This document shows positions 1 to 9,794 of a stretch of DNA of 64,000 nt, piece after piece. The DNA is taken from contig NZ_CP050265.1 in assembly GCF_011765465.1 (NCBI RefSeq), positions 1,922,001-1,986,000 on the forward strand. Reading direction: 5' to 3'. Made by a program: the position numbers and the translations under genes. The notes under the pieces were generated by a model. The model searched no databases, had not been told where the DNA came from, and was given only the letters and a program-made list of their open reading frames with translations. The DNA comes from Erythrobacter sp. Its GTDB lineage: Bacteria; Pseudomonadota; Alphaproteobacteria; Sphingomonadales; Sphingomonadaceae. Each line of letters opens with the position of its first letter. Position 1 is the first letter of the stretch.

Positions 1-186
1 GCGGATCTTGGTGTCGATGCTCTCGGTCGTCACGCCCGGCTGCACCCACTCGGCGCATTCGTCGAGGATGGTCGCGGCCAGCCGTCCGGCCTTGCGCATC
101 CCCTCGAAGCCTTCCTCGGTGTGAAGCTTGATCGTGCCGTCGCGGTAGACGGTGTCCTTGCTGTCGACGGGCTGGTATTCGGTCAT
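1..186 (-). CDS. map: Methionine aminopeptidase, type I (N-terminal part, cut by window edge)
   Basis: Removes the initiator methionine from nascent proteins in the cytoplasm (M24A family). Only the first 62 codons lie in the window; the gene continues beyond base 1. The visible part reads as the usual MetAP N-terminal region, with YRDGTIKLHT followed by EEGFEGMRKAGRLAA and a helix leading to VQPGVTT, which is the conserved entry to the pita-bread fold. The metal-binding residues would lie in the missing part. The ATG at 186 is 52 bases after the stop of the lipoprotein gene on the same strand. The assignment rests on the N-terminal motif only, but this motif is distinctive. Confidence 0.85.
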   Translation of the reverse strand, partial: MTEYQPVDSKDTVYRDGTIKLHTEEGFEGMRKAGRLAATILDECAEWVQPGVTTESIDTKIR

Positions 187-238
187 TTCGGCTACATAGC
201 GAGCGAAAGGCGGTCTTGCGAGTCCCTCGCGGGTGAAG

Positions 239-1045
239 TCAGGGCGCAGCGAAAGCTGAGCGGTAATCCTCCTTCACCGCATCGACCAATGCGCGCGTCA
301 CCGGGACGGTGACGACATAGGGCCCCTCGGCATAGGCCCCTGCGACATAGGGCGCTGCCAACACGCGGATCGCATCGATCGCCTCGCCGCCGCTTGAAAC
401 CGGGACGATCACGAGCTGGTCGAAACCGGGGCACCGCTCGATCATCTCCGCGCGCGAGGGATAGACCTCCCCGCGCCGCTCGGCCTGGGCATCGACAAGC
501 GCTTCGCAATAGGGCTCACGCAGCGCATCGGAGAGCGCCGCGGGCGAGGTGAACAGGTCCATCGGCTCGAGCGCCTGTCCCCGTTCGCGGTCCCACACAG
601 CCGCGTCGAAGAAAGAATTGGGATGCGCGCCGCCCGAATAGATGCTCGTCTCGCCTTCGAGCGAGAGGAAACGCGCCGTGTCGGCGGCGACATTCCACGA
701 CGTCGTATGGCTGCGCGCCTTGCAGCCGACGCAATCCTCGCCCGCGAAATCGACGAGCGCCTGCTCCCAGTCGTCCTTCTGCTCGGCAAGGGCGGAATCG
801 CGCCGTTCGGCGAGAATGGCGGCGAGCTCGGGAATGGCAGAGGCGGCGGCGGGCCAGGAAAAAGCGAAGTCGCGCGTGCCGCCGTCCCTTTCGTCATTGT
901 CCTCGAAATCGACGGGACGCGGGTCATCGGTCGGAGAGACGGCAAGTTCGACGCCCCGTTCGCCCGCGATCGCTTCGCCCATCTCCTCGGGCGAGGAACA
1001 GGCGGCGATCGCAAGCCACGCCCCCATCACCGGACCCAAACGCAT
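239..1045 (-). CDS. DUF3298/RsiV-like lipoprotein
   Basis: Predicted 268-residue outer-envelope lipoprotein of unknown function. The N-terminus MRLGPVMGAWLAIAAC is a short signal peptide with lipobox IAAC (Cys16). The rest resembles the PdaC/RsiV-type DUF4163-DUF3298 fold: a central YSGGAHPNS motif near residues 136-143 and a following region with paired cysteines (EDCVGC and later EPYC, ERC). The start at 1045 is preceded by a good Shine-Dalgarno (GGGGAGGGAAGG). Longer open frame upstream of this start runs antisense to pepA and is not believed. It is divergent from the aminopeptidase gene (75-bp gap) and directly upstream of map. The domain call is by motif, with no function implied. Confidence 0.8.
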   Translation of the reverse strand: MRLGPVMGAWLAIAACSSPEEMGEAIAGERGVELAVSPTDDPRPVDFEDNDERDGGTRDFAFSWPAAASAIPELAAILAERRDSALAEQKDDWEQALVDFAGEDCVGCKARSHTTSWNVAADTARFLSLEGETSIYSGGAHPNSFFDAAVWDRERGQALEPMDLFTSPAALSDALREPYCEALVDAQAERRGEVYPSRAEMIERCPGFDQLVIVPVSSGGEAIDAIRVLAAPYVAGAYAEGPYVVTVPVTRALVDAVKEDYRSAFAAP

Positions 1046-1120
1046 CCTTCCCTCCCCTTGCGGCTCCGCCTGTGAGAATTGAAACGTGACAAGCGCCAAC
1101 GCGCGATTAAGTAGCCCTCT

Positions 1121-2509
1121 ATGACCGATGCCAGAGACCTGATCCAGCCCGATCGCGGCCAGGACGCGACCCCGATCCACCTCGTCAACAAGGACGGCTT
1201 CGAGGACTTCGCCAAGACCCTCTCCGCCGGCCAGCGGGCGAGCCTCGCCGCGCAGAAATTCGACGGGAGCGGCTATCAGGTCGGGATCGTGCCCGATGGC
1301 GATGGCTTCTTCGCGGTCGGCGGGGTCGCGAATCCCGACAGCCTGTCGAGCTGGTGCATGGCAGCCCTCGCCGAGGCGCTGCCAGAGGGGACCTATCGCC
1401 TTGCGGGCGAGCGCCAGCCGGGGGTCGCCATGTTCGGCTGGATGACCGGGCAATACCGCTTCACCCGCTACCGCGCGGAGGACAAGCCGGTAGGCGCGCG
1501 CGTCCTGCTCACCACCGAGATCGCCCGGATGGAGGCGCTCGCCGCAGAGGCCGCAGCCGAGATGAAGGTCCGCGACCTCGTCAATACGCCGGCCGAGGAC
1601 ATGGGCCCCGCCGCGCTCGAAGCCGAATGCGAGGCGCTGGCGAAGGCGCACGGGGCCGAGCTCAAGGTGACGCGCGGCGATGCGCTCGAACAGGAATATC
1701 CCATGGTCCACGCGGTCGGCCGCGCCGCCGCGCGCCACCATGCACCGCGCATCATGCACCTGATGTGGGGCAAAGAGGGCGACCCGGTCCTCGCGATCGT
1801 CGGCAAGGGCGTGTGCTTCGACTCGGGCGGGCTCGACATCAAGCCTGCCAGCGGAATGCGGCTGATGAAGAAGGACATGGGCGGCGCGGCGCACGCGATC
1901 GCGCTCGCCGGTCTCGTCATGGCAGCGGGGCTCAAAGTGCGGTTGCACCTACTGGTCCCGGCGGTCGAGAATGCGATTGCGGGCTCCGCCTTCCGCCCGG
2001 GCGACGTGCTGAAAAGCCGCAAGGGGCTGACGGTGGAGATCCACAACACCGACGCCGAAGGGAGACTGATCCTCGGCGATGCGCTGACCCGTGCGAGCGA
2101 GGAGGAGCCCGACCTGATCGTCGATTTCGCCACGCTCACAGGCGCGGCGCGGGTCGCGCTCGGCCCCGATTTCGCCGCGATGATGTCGCGGCGCGACGAA
2201 ACCGCCGAGGCTTTCCTAGAAGCGGGCAAGGCCAATGACGACGCGCCCTGGCGCCTGCCCCTGCCCGATTCCTACCGCGAATGGCTCTCGAGCGACATTG
2301 CCGACCTTGCCAACGCCCACCAGAACGCCTTTGCCGGAGCGAGCGTCGCGGGCCTGTTCCTCGACCGCTTCGTGGGCGAAGGGATCGACTGGGTCCATTT
2401 CGACACCTTCGCCTGGCGCCCCTCGGCCAAGCCCGGACGGCCCAAGGGCGGCGGCGCCTACGGCCTGCGCGCGAGCTGGCACGCGCTCAAACAGCGCTAC
2501 GGCGGGTGA
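1121..2509 (+). CDS. Leucyl aminopeptidase family protein (M17)
   Basis: Cytoplasmic two-metal exopeptidase releasing N-terminal residues from peptides. The 462-residue length fits M17 enzymes of the short alphaproteobacterial type. The catalytic domain shows VGKGVCFDSGGLDIKP (metal and active-site Lys/Asp) around residue 228, KKDMGGAA after it, and the family signature NTDAEGRL at residues 309-316. The N-terminal 150 residues form the less conserved macrodomain-like part. Start at ATG 1121; the ORF is single and clean. The next gene on the strand (SH3 protein) follows after 86 bases, matching the common alphaproteobacterial pairing of this peptidase with an SH3/NlpC-P60 protein. Confidence 0.95.
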   Translation: MTDARDLIQPDRGQDATPIHLVNKDGFEDFAKTLSAGQRASLAAQKFDGSGYQVGIVPDGDGFFAVGGVANPDSLSSWCMAALAEALPEGTYRLAGERQPGVAMFGWMTGQYRFTRYRAEDKPVGARVLLTTEIARMEALAAEAAAEMKVRDLVNTPAEDMGPAALEAECEALAKAHGAELKVTRGDALEQEYPMVHAVGRAAARHHAPRIMHLMWGKEGDPVLAIVGKGVCFDSGGLDIKPASGMRLMKKDMGGAAHAIALAGLVMAAGLKVRLHLLVPAVENAIAGSAFRPGDVLKSRKGLTVEIHNTDAEGRLILGDALTRASEEEPDLIVDFATLTGAARVALGPDFAAMMSRRDETAEAFLEAGKANDDAPWRLPLPDSYREWLSSDIADLANAHQNAFAGASVAGLFLDRFVGEGIDWVHFDTFAWRPSAKPGRPKGGGAYGLRASWHALKQRYGG

Positions 2510-2595
2510 GGCCGCCCGCCTCGCTTGCCCGCACGCAGGCTTGCAGCTAAGCGCGCGGTTTCACCGGTTCCCGACACAGGATTGCGACACGAGAC

Positions 2596-2976
2596 ATGAA
2601 CGGCGCGCGAGGCGACAGCGTTGAGGGCAAGGCGGGCTACGCCGTGCCGGGCGGCGTGCTGGGCCTGACCGGCCCGGTCGAGCGCCCCGCGCCGGGCACG
2701 CTCCCGCTGCGCGGCGACCTTGCCCATATCGCGCTCGCCGGACAGCATCTTGCGGCGCATTACGTGATCCCCGAGGCCCGCACGCTCGGCCCGGACGGGG
2801 CCGAACTGCGCCTCCTCCCGCGCGAGGACAGCGAGGTGCTGCACCGGCTCGATCCGGGCACTCCATTCGAAGTGCTCGATATCGCGGGCGACTGGGTCTG
2901 GGGCTGTCTCGGGCCGGAGGGGCCGAGCGGCTATTGCCGGATCGGCGACCTCACGACGCTGGAACACGGCTCTTGA
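2596..2976 (+). CDS. SH3-domain protein, resembling the N-terminal part of NlpC/P60 hydrolases
   Basis: Small 126-residue protein with no signal peptide. The segment RGDLAHIALAGQHLAAHYV is typical of the N-terminus of alphaproteobacterial C40 (NlpC/P60) peptidases. It is followed by a bacterial SH3-like fold (about residues 70-120: LRLLPREDSEV, GDWVWGCL, GYCRIGDL). The catalytic Cys-His domain that usually follows is absent, because the ORF stops at TGA 2974-2976. That stop overlaps the TTG start of argC. It may bind peptidoglycan or peptides, or be a truncated relic; the intact frame argues that it is expressed. Domain recognition is fair, function unknown. Confidence 0.7.
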   Translation: MNGARGDSVEGKAGYAVPGGVLGLTGPVERPAPGTLPLRGDLAHIALAGQHLAAHYVIPEARTLGPDGAELRLLPREDSEVLHRLDPGTPFEVLDIAGDWVWGCLGPEGPSGYCRIGDLTTLEHGS

Positions 2977-3905
2977 CCCACCAGGTCTTCATCGACGGGG
3001 CGGCAGGCACGACTGGCCTCGAAATCCGCGAGCGGCTCGCGGGCCGCGAGGAATTCGACCTGATCGTGCTCGATGACGCGCAGCGCAAGGACGAGGCCGC
3101 GCGGCGCGAGGCGTTGCACGAAGCCGACATCGCGATCCTGTGCCTGCCCGACGAGGCCGCGCGCGAGGCGGTGAAGCTGGCCGAGGGCTCCGACACCCGG
3201 ATCATCGACGCCTCCAGCGCGCACCGCGTGGCGGAGGGGTGGACTTATGGGTTCCCGGAAATCATCGGGCACGAGAAGATCGCCAAGGCGCGTCTGGTCA
3301 GCAATCCGGGGTGCTACCCCACCGGCTTCCTCGCGCTCGTCGCGCCGCTTGCGAAGGCGGGGCTGCTGCCGAGCGACTGGCCTTACACGGTCAATGCGGT
3401 GAGCGGGTACTCGGGCGGAGGCAATGCGCTTATCGCGCGGTTCGAAGCCCAGCCCGACATCGCCTTTCGCGCCTACGGGCTTCAGCTGGGGCACAAACAC
3501 CTCGCGGAAATGCGGGCCTTTGCCAGTCTTTCATTCGAACCCGTATTCTCGCCCAGCGTCATCCCGGCGCACCGGGGCATGGTGGTCGACGTGCCGATCC
3601 CGGCCCCACTGCTGAATGACCGAAATTCGGCGCCTATGCTCGAGAGCGAATTGGCGAGCGTCTATGCGGACAGCGCCATTGTCACCGTGCTTCAATACCC
3701 CGACCAGCCGAACGAGATCCTGCTGAGCCGCGATGCCGAGCCCTGGGACGGGATGGAACTGGCCGTGTTCGATGGCGGCCCCGAGAGCGGGCAGGCCCGT
3801 CTTGTCGCCCGGCTCGACAATCTTGGTAAGGGCGCTTCCGGCGCGGCGATCCAGAACCTCAACATCATGTGCGGCCTTCCCGAAACCGCGGGATTGCGCC
3901 TGTGA
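2973..3905 (+). CDS. argC: N-acetyl-gamma-glutamyl-phosphate reductase (type 2, short form)
   Basis: Third step of arginine synthesis: NADPH-dependent reduction of N-acetylglutamyl phosphate to the semialdehyde. The 310-residue size fits the short AGPR class. An N-terminal nucleotide-binding stretch reads DGAAGTTGLEI, and the catalytic Cys114 lies in NPGCYPTGF. The protein begins in homologous position at LTHQVFIDG, which requires a TTG start at 2973 overlapping the upstream TGA (TTGA), so translation is probably coupled to the SH3 gene. An ATG further upstream at 2934 is in frame but lies inside that gene and would add a non-homologous tail. Confidence 0.93.
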   Translation: MTHQVFIDGAAGTTGLEIRERLAGREEFDLIVLDDAQRKDEAARREALHEADIAILCLPDEAAREAVKLAEGSDTRIIDASSAHRVAEGWTYGFPEIIGHEKIAKARLVSNPGCYPTGFLALVAPLAKAGLLPSDWPYTVNAVSGYSGGGNALIARFEAQPDIAFRAYGLQLGHKHLAEMRAFASLSFEPVFSPSVIPAHRGMVVDVPIPAPLLNDRNSAPMLESELASVYADSAIVTVLQYPDQPNEILLSRDAEPWDGMELAVFDGGPESGQARLVARLDNLGKGASGAAIQNLNIMCGLPETAGLRL

Positions 3906-3914
3906 GCGGGCCTT

Positions 3915-3933
3915 CTGCCCAAATTTCGGGCAG
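3915..3933 (+). terminator. Weak stem-loop after argC
   Basis: CTGCCC and GGGCAG arms (6 bp) around an AAATTTC loop, ten bases after the argC stop. There is no T-tract, so it may be a transcript-end or stability hairpin rather than a strong terminator. Confidence 0.35.
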
Positions 3934-3984
3934 ATTGCGGCACGTTCACGAGTCCTGTTGCGCCGCGCGTCACAATCTTGCTAA

Positions 3985-4398
<414 letters not shown>

Positions 4399-4478
4399 GC
4401 ATTCCTGATTTCCTCGCCCGCCGCTTGCGGCGGGCTCCTCTCCAACCACCATCGAAATCAAGTGGAGGCAGTGACACA

Positions 4479-5888
4479 ATGGCAAGCGTGAATGACGTCC
4501 TCAAGCAGATCAAGGACGAGGAAATCGAGTGGGTCGACCTGCGCTTCACCGATCCCAAGGGCAAGTGGCAGCACCTCACCATGGCGGCGAGCGCAATGGA
4601 CGAGGACGCGCTGGAGGACGGGCTGATGTTCGACGGCTCCTCGATCGAGGGTTGGAAGGTCATCAATGAAAGCGACATGATCCTCAAGCCCGATATGGAG
4701 GCGGTCTACACCGATCCCTTCTCGGCGACCCCGATGCTTGCGGTGTTCTGCGACATCGTGGAGCCCTCCGACGGCCAGCTCTACGAACGCGACCCGCGCT
4801 CGACCGCCAAGCGCGCCGAAGCCTACCTCAAGTCCTCCGGCATCGGCGACACGGTGTTCGTCGGGCCGGAGCCGGAATTCTTCATGTTCGACGACGTGCG
4901 CTTCGAGGACGGCTATGCCGGCTCGGGCTTCGCGATCGACGACATCGAACTGCCCGGCAACACGGGCAAGGAATACGAAGCCGGCAACATGGGCCACCGC
5001 CCGCGCGCCAAGGGCGGCTATTTCCCGGTCGCGCCCGTTGACAGCGCAGTCGACATCCGCGGCGAGATGGTCTCGACCATGATGGAAATGGGCCTCAACA
5101 TGGACAAGCACCATCACGAGGTCGCCGCCGCCCAGCACGAACTGGGCATCACCTTCTCGACGCTCACCAAGACCGCCGACCAGGTGCAGATCTACAAATA
5201 TGTCGTGCAGCAGGTCGCCCATGCCTACGGCAAGACCGCGACCTTCATGCCCAAGCCGATCAAGGACGACAACGGATCGGGAATGCACACCCATATGTCG
5301 ATCTGGAAGGACGGCGCGCCGACCTTCGCCGGCAACGAGTACGCGGGCCTTTCGGAAACCTGCCTCCACTTCATCGGCGGGGTGATCAAGCACGCCAAGG
5401 CGGTGAATGCTTTCACCAACGCGACGACGAACAGCTACAAGCGGCTCGTCCCCGGCTTCGAAGCGCCGGTCCTGCTCGCCTATTCGGCGCGCAACCGCTC
5501 GGCCTCCTGCCGCATTCCCTATGGCGCGGGCGAGAAGGCCAAGCGGGTTGAATTCCGCTTCCCCGATGCGCTCGCCAATCCCTATCTCGCCTTCTCGGCG
5601 CTGCTGATGGCGGGGCTCGACGGGATCGAGAACAAGATCCACCCGGGCGAGGCGATGGACAAGAACCTCTACGACCTGCCGCCCGCCGAACTGGCCGAAG
5701 TGCCGACCGTGTGCGGTTCTCTACGAGAGGCGCTCGAGGCGCTCGAGGCGGACCACGAATTCCTGCTGAAGGGCGGCGTGTTCTCGACCGACCAGATCGA
5801 AGCCTATGCCGAGCTCAAGTGGGAAGAGCAGCTGCGGCTGGAAACCACCCCGAGCCCGGTCGAATACGATATGTATTACAGCGCCTGA
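4479..5888 (+). CDS. glnA: Glutamine synthetase, type I
   Basis: Dodecameric enzyme making glutamine from glutamate, ammonia and ATP. The 469-residue length is that of GS-I beta. Visible signatures are [10 protein letters not shown] near the N-terminus, [11 protein letters not shown] (metal ligand Glu), [12 protein letters not shown], an [10 protein letters not shown] active-site stretch, and the adenylylation site Tyr398 in [10 protein letters not shown]. The start at ATG 4479 is preceded by AGTGGAGGCAG. It lies 80 bases after glnB and is closed by a strong intrinsic terminator. Regulation by GlnE-type adenylylation is expected from the preserved Tyr. Confidence 0.97.
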   Translation: MASVNDVLKQIKDEEIEWVDLRFTDPKGKWQHLTMAASAMDEDALEDGLMFDGSSIEGWKVINESDMILKPDMEAVYTDPFSATPMLAVFCDIVEPSDGQLYERDPRSTAKRAEAYLKSSGIGDTVFVGPEPEFFMFDDVRFEDGYAGSGFAIDDIELPGNTGKEYEAGNMGHRPRAKGGYFPVAPVDSAVDIRGEMVSTMMEMGLNMDKHHHEVAAAQHELGITFSTLTKTADQVQIYKYVVQQVAHAYGKTATFMPKPIKDDNGSGMHTHMSIWKDGAPTFAGNEYAGLSETCLHFIGGVIKHAKAVNAFTNATTNSYKRLVPGFEAPVLLAYSARNRSASCRIPYGAGEKAKRVEFRFPDALANPYLAFSALLMAGLDGIENKIHPGEAMDKNLYDLPPAELAEVPTVCGSLREALEALEADHEFLLKGGVFSTDQIEAYAELKWEEQLRLETTPSPVEYDMYYSA

Positions 5889-5929
5889 TCCGACCCGAAG
5901 CGGTCATGGAAGGCCGCAAGGACAAGACG

Positions 5930-5961
5930 AAGCCGCCCGGAGCCGATCCGGGCGGCTTTTT
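5930..5961 (+). terminator. Intrinsic terminator of glnA
   Basis: Perfect 12-bp stem AAGCCGCCCGGA / TCCGGGCGGCTT with a GCCGA loop, ending in a run of Ts, 41 bases after the glnA stop. Confidence 0.9.
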
Positions 5962-6246
5962 GTCTCCAGGGTATCAGTAACCCGGCGGTCGGTGCGCCCC
6001 GACGCGCGTCCAGGCAGGGCGATAAAGTGATCGGCCTGCGGCAGGAGATCGACGCATTGGCCGAATTCGTACCAAGGGCTTGATGCGAAGTGCGGGCCCA
6101 TCCGATCCGCAACATCAGTTATGGAGTGTGACACATCTGCAACATGACTGCGGAACTCCATTTCGGGGTTGGATAGCAATTTACTCGCGAGATCATTCCA
6201 TTAGGAATCCTTGCGAGTGTCCATTGAACAGCAACAGGGTCTAGCC
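5962..6246 (+). promoter_or_regulatory. Leader and promoter region of the autotransporter protease, with dyad symmetry
   Basis: About 285 bases without a gene. Composition is visibly more AT-rich from 6100 onward than the surrounding coding DNA. A dyad at 6183-6218 pairs ACTCGC with GCGAGT and, inside, ATTCC with GGAAT around an ATTA loop, 28 bases before the ATG. A second 7-bp inverted pair, ATGGAGT at 6121 and ACTCCAT at 6155, lies upstream, and GCAACAT occurs twice (about 6110 and 6140). No convincing -35/-10 pair could be fixed. Confidence 0.4.
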
Positions 6247-9200
6247 ATGAAATCCGATTTCCGCCTCCCCGGCCTTCTCGCCGGCTCAGCAACACTTGCC
6301 CTCGCTGCGGCCGGCATCGCCGCTCCCGCTCAGGCGCAGAACGCGCCGACCGCGCCGGACGTGATGGTGGTCCCGAACGAGACGACCGATTCCGAACAGA
6401 TCGTCGACAATGAAGGTGAATTCGACGGTGTGGGTATGCTCTTCAGGGCGGACGGTTCGGTCTGCACGGGTTCGCTGATCAATCCGCGCACCGTCCTTTT
6501 CGCAGCGCACTGCGTAAACAATCGGGCCGCTTCCGATTACGGCCCGAACGGAGTCCCGGCGGCCTGGTCGTTCAATGTGGATGCCCTGCCCGGCTTCCAG
6601 GACTGGTTCAGCAATGCCTTCGCCAGCAATCCCGACCTCGCCGTCTTCAACGTCTCGCAGATTCAGTACGATCCCCGCTCGTTGGAAAATCCGGCGGCAG
6701 GCGGCTTCATCGAGGCGGATATCGCCCTTGCCACGCTCGACACGCCGGCCGCCAATATCCCGACGTGGGCCGTGCTGTTCTCCCCCCTGCCCGATCCGGG
6801 CGAGATCGATCCGGTCACCGGGACGGGCTATTTCGTCGATATCGTCGGGTATGGCGGGACCGGCACGGCGGCCACGGGGGCCAGCCTCGGGATCGATTTC
6901 CGTCGCCGCGCGGCGGAGAACATTCTCGGCGGGTTCTTCTCGCTCGACGATCGCAACGCGATCCTGTTCGGTCCGGGGCCGGAAAGCCTTTCGCAAAACC
7001 TCTATTTCACGGATTTCGATTCGCAGGATCGCAGCCCGTTCGTAGACATCAACATCACGCGCGACGATGCGCGACCGAATGAAGGGACGACGGCAGGCGG
7101 CGACTCCGGAGGTCCGCTGATCCTCGATGCTGAAAACAACACGCTGACCGACGAGGATCTCGTCATCGGTGTTCTCTCGGGCGGATCACGGGTGTTCGGC
7201 GTACCGTTCAGCTCGATCGGCACGCAGAGCTTCTATCAGCCGCTCTTCCTCTACTGGCAGTATATCGCGGCCAACAATCCCTATCGCTATGTCGGGACGA
7301 ATGGCGGCGACGGGGCTTGGGAGGATCCCGATCACTGGGTCACCCTGCTTGATCCGGCCTACCGCATCATCGACGAAAGCGGCGCTGTCGTGAACGGCCT
7401 GCCTTCGACGCCGGAGCTTGCGCTCGAAGGGACCGAAGGCGATTTCGGCGCGATCTGCATCGAGTTCGAAGGACCGGGCGATTTCTGCACCGACCTTGCT
7501 ACCGGCACGACAACGCCGACTTTCAACGCCGGAGCAAGCGCCACTGCCCCGGATGCCGAGCTCAGCGTCGGGGTCTGGAACAATCGGGGCCAGGTCACGC
7601 TCGAGCGCGGCGGCGAAGCGACCGAAAGCGACAATCGCGGTTTCGTCGACCTCGGGCTTGAGGATTTCCGGTCCGCTGCAAGCCAGCCGGGCGGCGAAGC
7701 AATCGCCCAGGAGGCTGTGGCCGAGGGCGGGGCCGGCGGCGGCCTGCCTGCCCCCACACTCGCCAACGGCCTTCCGGGCGCGAGCGGCTTCGTTCCGGAC
7801 AATGTCGATCCCGTCGTCAGTGCCGACCCTGCGCTTGCCGTCCAGGGACGCTATTTCGACGTCACTCTTTCCGGATCGGGCACGACCACGCTTTCGAGCA
7901 CGGTCGAGATTGACCGCCTTATCGTGCGCGATTCGGCGGGTCTTGCGATCGATGCCGATGGCGACCTGACCTCGCTCATCAACGTCAGCCAGTTCGGGGG
8001 CAATGTCGCGGTCGATGGGAGTCTTGCGAGCATCGGGGACTACACGCTTTTTGCCGGTATGCTGTCGGGGTCTGGCACGATCGAATCGCCCTTCGTGACC
8101 AGCATCATGGGCGCGATCTCGCCCGGTGAGATGGGGACGATCGACACGCTCACTATCGACGGCAATCTCGTCATGTCGTCGGGCGCGACGCTGCTGGCCG
8201 ACATCGACGCGGCTGGAAATTCGGATACGCTCGCCGTCACCGGCCTTGCCAATGTCGGCGGTGTCGTCGGCATCGGCCAGGGCATCACCGGCCAGGTCAA
8301 CGGCAATGGCCGCACCTACACGATCCTGACCGCCGATGGCGGGGTCAGCGGCGCGTTCAGCGAAACCACGATTTCCGCGATCCTGAGCCAGTCCTTCACC
8401 TACACCGAGAATGCCGTTCTGATGCAGATCGAAGCGGCAAGCTATGCCAGCGTCGTAGACCCGGATGATCCGGTCCAGTCGGCCTATGCCCAGTTGTTCG
8501 ACCAGAATCGCTCGAACGACAATATCGCGGAGATTTTCGCGCTCGACTTTGCCGATGCCGACACGATCCGCTCGACCTTCAACGGCCTTGCCCCGGTTAC
8601 CGAGGCGGCGGTGAGTTCGCTTACCCAGCAATCGGTCAACCTGCTGCAGAACTTCAACGACCGGCGCCTTCGCACCGCCGATCGGTCGAAAGCGGGCGGC
8701 AAGATCGCGAAAGTCGGCTCCCCGCTCGAAGCCACCCAGGCAAGCTTCCAGCGTTTCGGCCAGCCGGTCGGCGCGGGGGCGATGGCGCTGCAGGGCGGCG
8801 AAGGCGATGCCGAGGTGATGGACGCCGACCTGCCCGAAAACGTGGCGCTCTTCCTTGCCGGGGGCATCGTCTCCGGCGAAGCCGACCCGCTTCCCGGCTA
8901 CACCGGCAACAGCGACATGGACGGCCTGTATGTCGCGGGCGGCCTCGAATTCTATCTCGGCGATAGCACGATGATGGGTGTTTCGGGGTGGTTCTCGTCG
9001 GTCGAGGCGGACACCGCCCTTGGCCAGCGAGCCGAAGCCGATACCTTCGCGGGGTCGCTCTATGCTCGACACCGCGCGGAAGGCGGCCTGATCCTCGACG
9101 GTCAGCTGACCCTGGGTTCGATGAACCTGACGACAGACCGCCGGGTCGATTTCCTCGGCAACCCCCAGGCCCTTTCGAGCGATGACAGTGACACGCTGTT

Positions 9201-9657
9201 CTCCGCTGCGGTGGGCGCATCCTATGATCTGCAAAGCGGGATCGGTACGCTTTCCCCAGGGGTCGAGGCGCGCTTTGCCAGCGTGGATCTGTCCACGGTC
9301 GAGGAACGGGGCGGCCCGCTGGGGCTTCAAGTCAACCGCGAAACCTATCGCAGCGCCCAGGCTCGCGGCGGTCTCGATTACGAGACGTCGGGCGATATGT
9401 TCCAGGTCAATGCGACCGCGCAGATGGTCTGGGAGTTCGAAGAAGGCCCGCAGCTTCTCTCCGCCCAGTTCGTGCGCGGAAACGGCCCGGCGGCGAACTT
9501 CGTAGTCGATGGCGCCGACCGGACGTGGGGCGAAGTCGGCATCGGGGCGACCATCGGCGATGGCCCCGTGACGGTCGGCTTCGGTTTCGACGCGACGATC
9601 GGACGCAGCACTGCGGACACCCGGGTCTGGAGCGCAGAGGCGACCTGGCGCTTCTGA
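6247..9657 (+). CDS. Autotransporter serine protease, trypsin-like passenger
   Basis: Exported protein of 1136 residues predicted to carry itself to the outer membrane. It has a Sec signal peptide ending AQAQN. A chymotrypsin-type domain follows, with catalytic triad His88 (AAHC), Asp158 (EADIALA) and Ser287 (GDSGGP). A long beta-helical passenger stem comes next (repeats such as LTIDGNLVMSSGATLLADID, about residues 530-740). The C-terminal beta-barrel starts near residue 860 and ends in the aromatic-terminated strand SAEATWRF. The start is ATG 6247; a TTG at 6211 would only extend into the leader. It has its own leader and its own terminator. The substrate is unknown. Confidence 0.9.
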   Translation: MKSDFRLPGLLAGSATLALAAAGIAAPAQAQNAPTAPDVMVVPNETTDSEQIVDNEGEFDGVGMLFRADGSVCTGSLINPRTVLFAAHCVNNRAASDYGPNGVPAAWSFNVDALPGFQDWFSNAFASNPDLAVFNVSQIQYDPRSLENPAAGGFIEADIALATLDTPAANIPTWAVLFSPLPDPGEIDPVTGTGYFVDIVGYGGTGTAATGASLGIDFRRRAAENILGGFFSLDDRNAILFGPGPESLSQNLYFTDFDSQDRSPFVDINITRDDARPNEGTTAGGDSGGPLILDAENNTLTDEDLVIGVLSGGSRVFGVPFSSIGTQSFYQPLFLYWQYIAANNPYRYVGTNGGDGAWEDPDHWVTLLDPAYRIIDESGAVVNGLPSTPELALEGTEGDFGAICIEFEGPGDFCTDLATGTTTPTFNAGASATAPDAELSVGVWNNRGQVTLERGGEATESDNRGFVDLGLEDFRSAASQPGGEAIAQEAVAEGGAGGGLPAPTLANGLPGASGFVPDNVDPVVSADPALAVQGRYFDVTLSGSGTTTLSSTVEIDRLIVRDSAGLAIDADGDLTSLINVSQFGGNVAVDGSLASIGDYTLFAGMLSGSGTIESPFVTSIMGAISPGEMGTIDTLTIDGNLVMSSGATLLADIDAAGNSDTLAVTGLANVGGVVGIGQGITGQVNGNGRTYTILTADGGVSGAFSETTISAILSQSFTYTENAVLMQIEAASYASVVDPDDPVQSAYAQLFDQNRSNDNIAEIFALDFADADTIRSTFNGLAPVTEAAVSSLTQQSVNLLQNFNDRRLRTADRSKAGGKIAKVGSPLEATQASFQRFGQPVGAGAMALQGGEGDAEVMDADLPENVALFLAGGIVSGEADPLPGYTGNSDMDGLYVAGGLEFYLGDSTMMGVSGWFSSVEADTALGQRAEADTFAGSLYARHRAEGGLILDGQLTLGSMNLTTDRRVDFLGNPQALSSDDSDTLFSAAVGASYDLQSGIGTLSPGVEARFASVDLSTVEERGGPLGLQVNRETYRSAQARGGLDYETSGDMFQVNATAQMVWEFEEGPQLLSAQFVRGNGPAANFVVDGADRTWGEVGIGATIGDGPVTVGFGFDATIGRSTADTRVWSAEATWRF

Positions 9658-9683
9658 TCCGGTCGGCAGGCTTGGAATACAAG

Positions 9684-9719
9684 AGGGGCGCTTCACCGAA
9701 ACGGTCGAAGCGCCCCTTT
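9684..9719 (+). terminator. Intrinsic terminator of the autotransporter gene
   Basis: An 11-bp stem, AGGGGCGCTTC / GAAGCGCCCCT, with a 12-base loop and a short T run, 27 bases after the stop codon. Confidence 0.85.
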
Positions 9720-9794
9720 CATTTGCGCGAACGATTGCCGCGAAGCTCTTTGCTTGCCTATCCTTCCCGATCTCAAGGAGGGAGGGAGAGAGAC

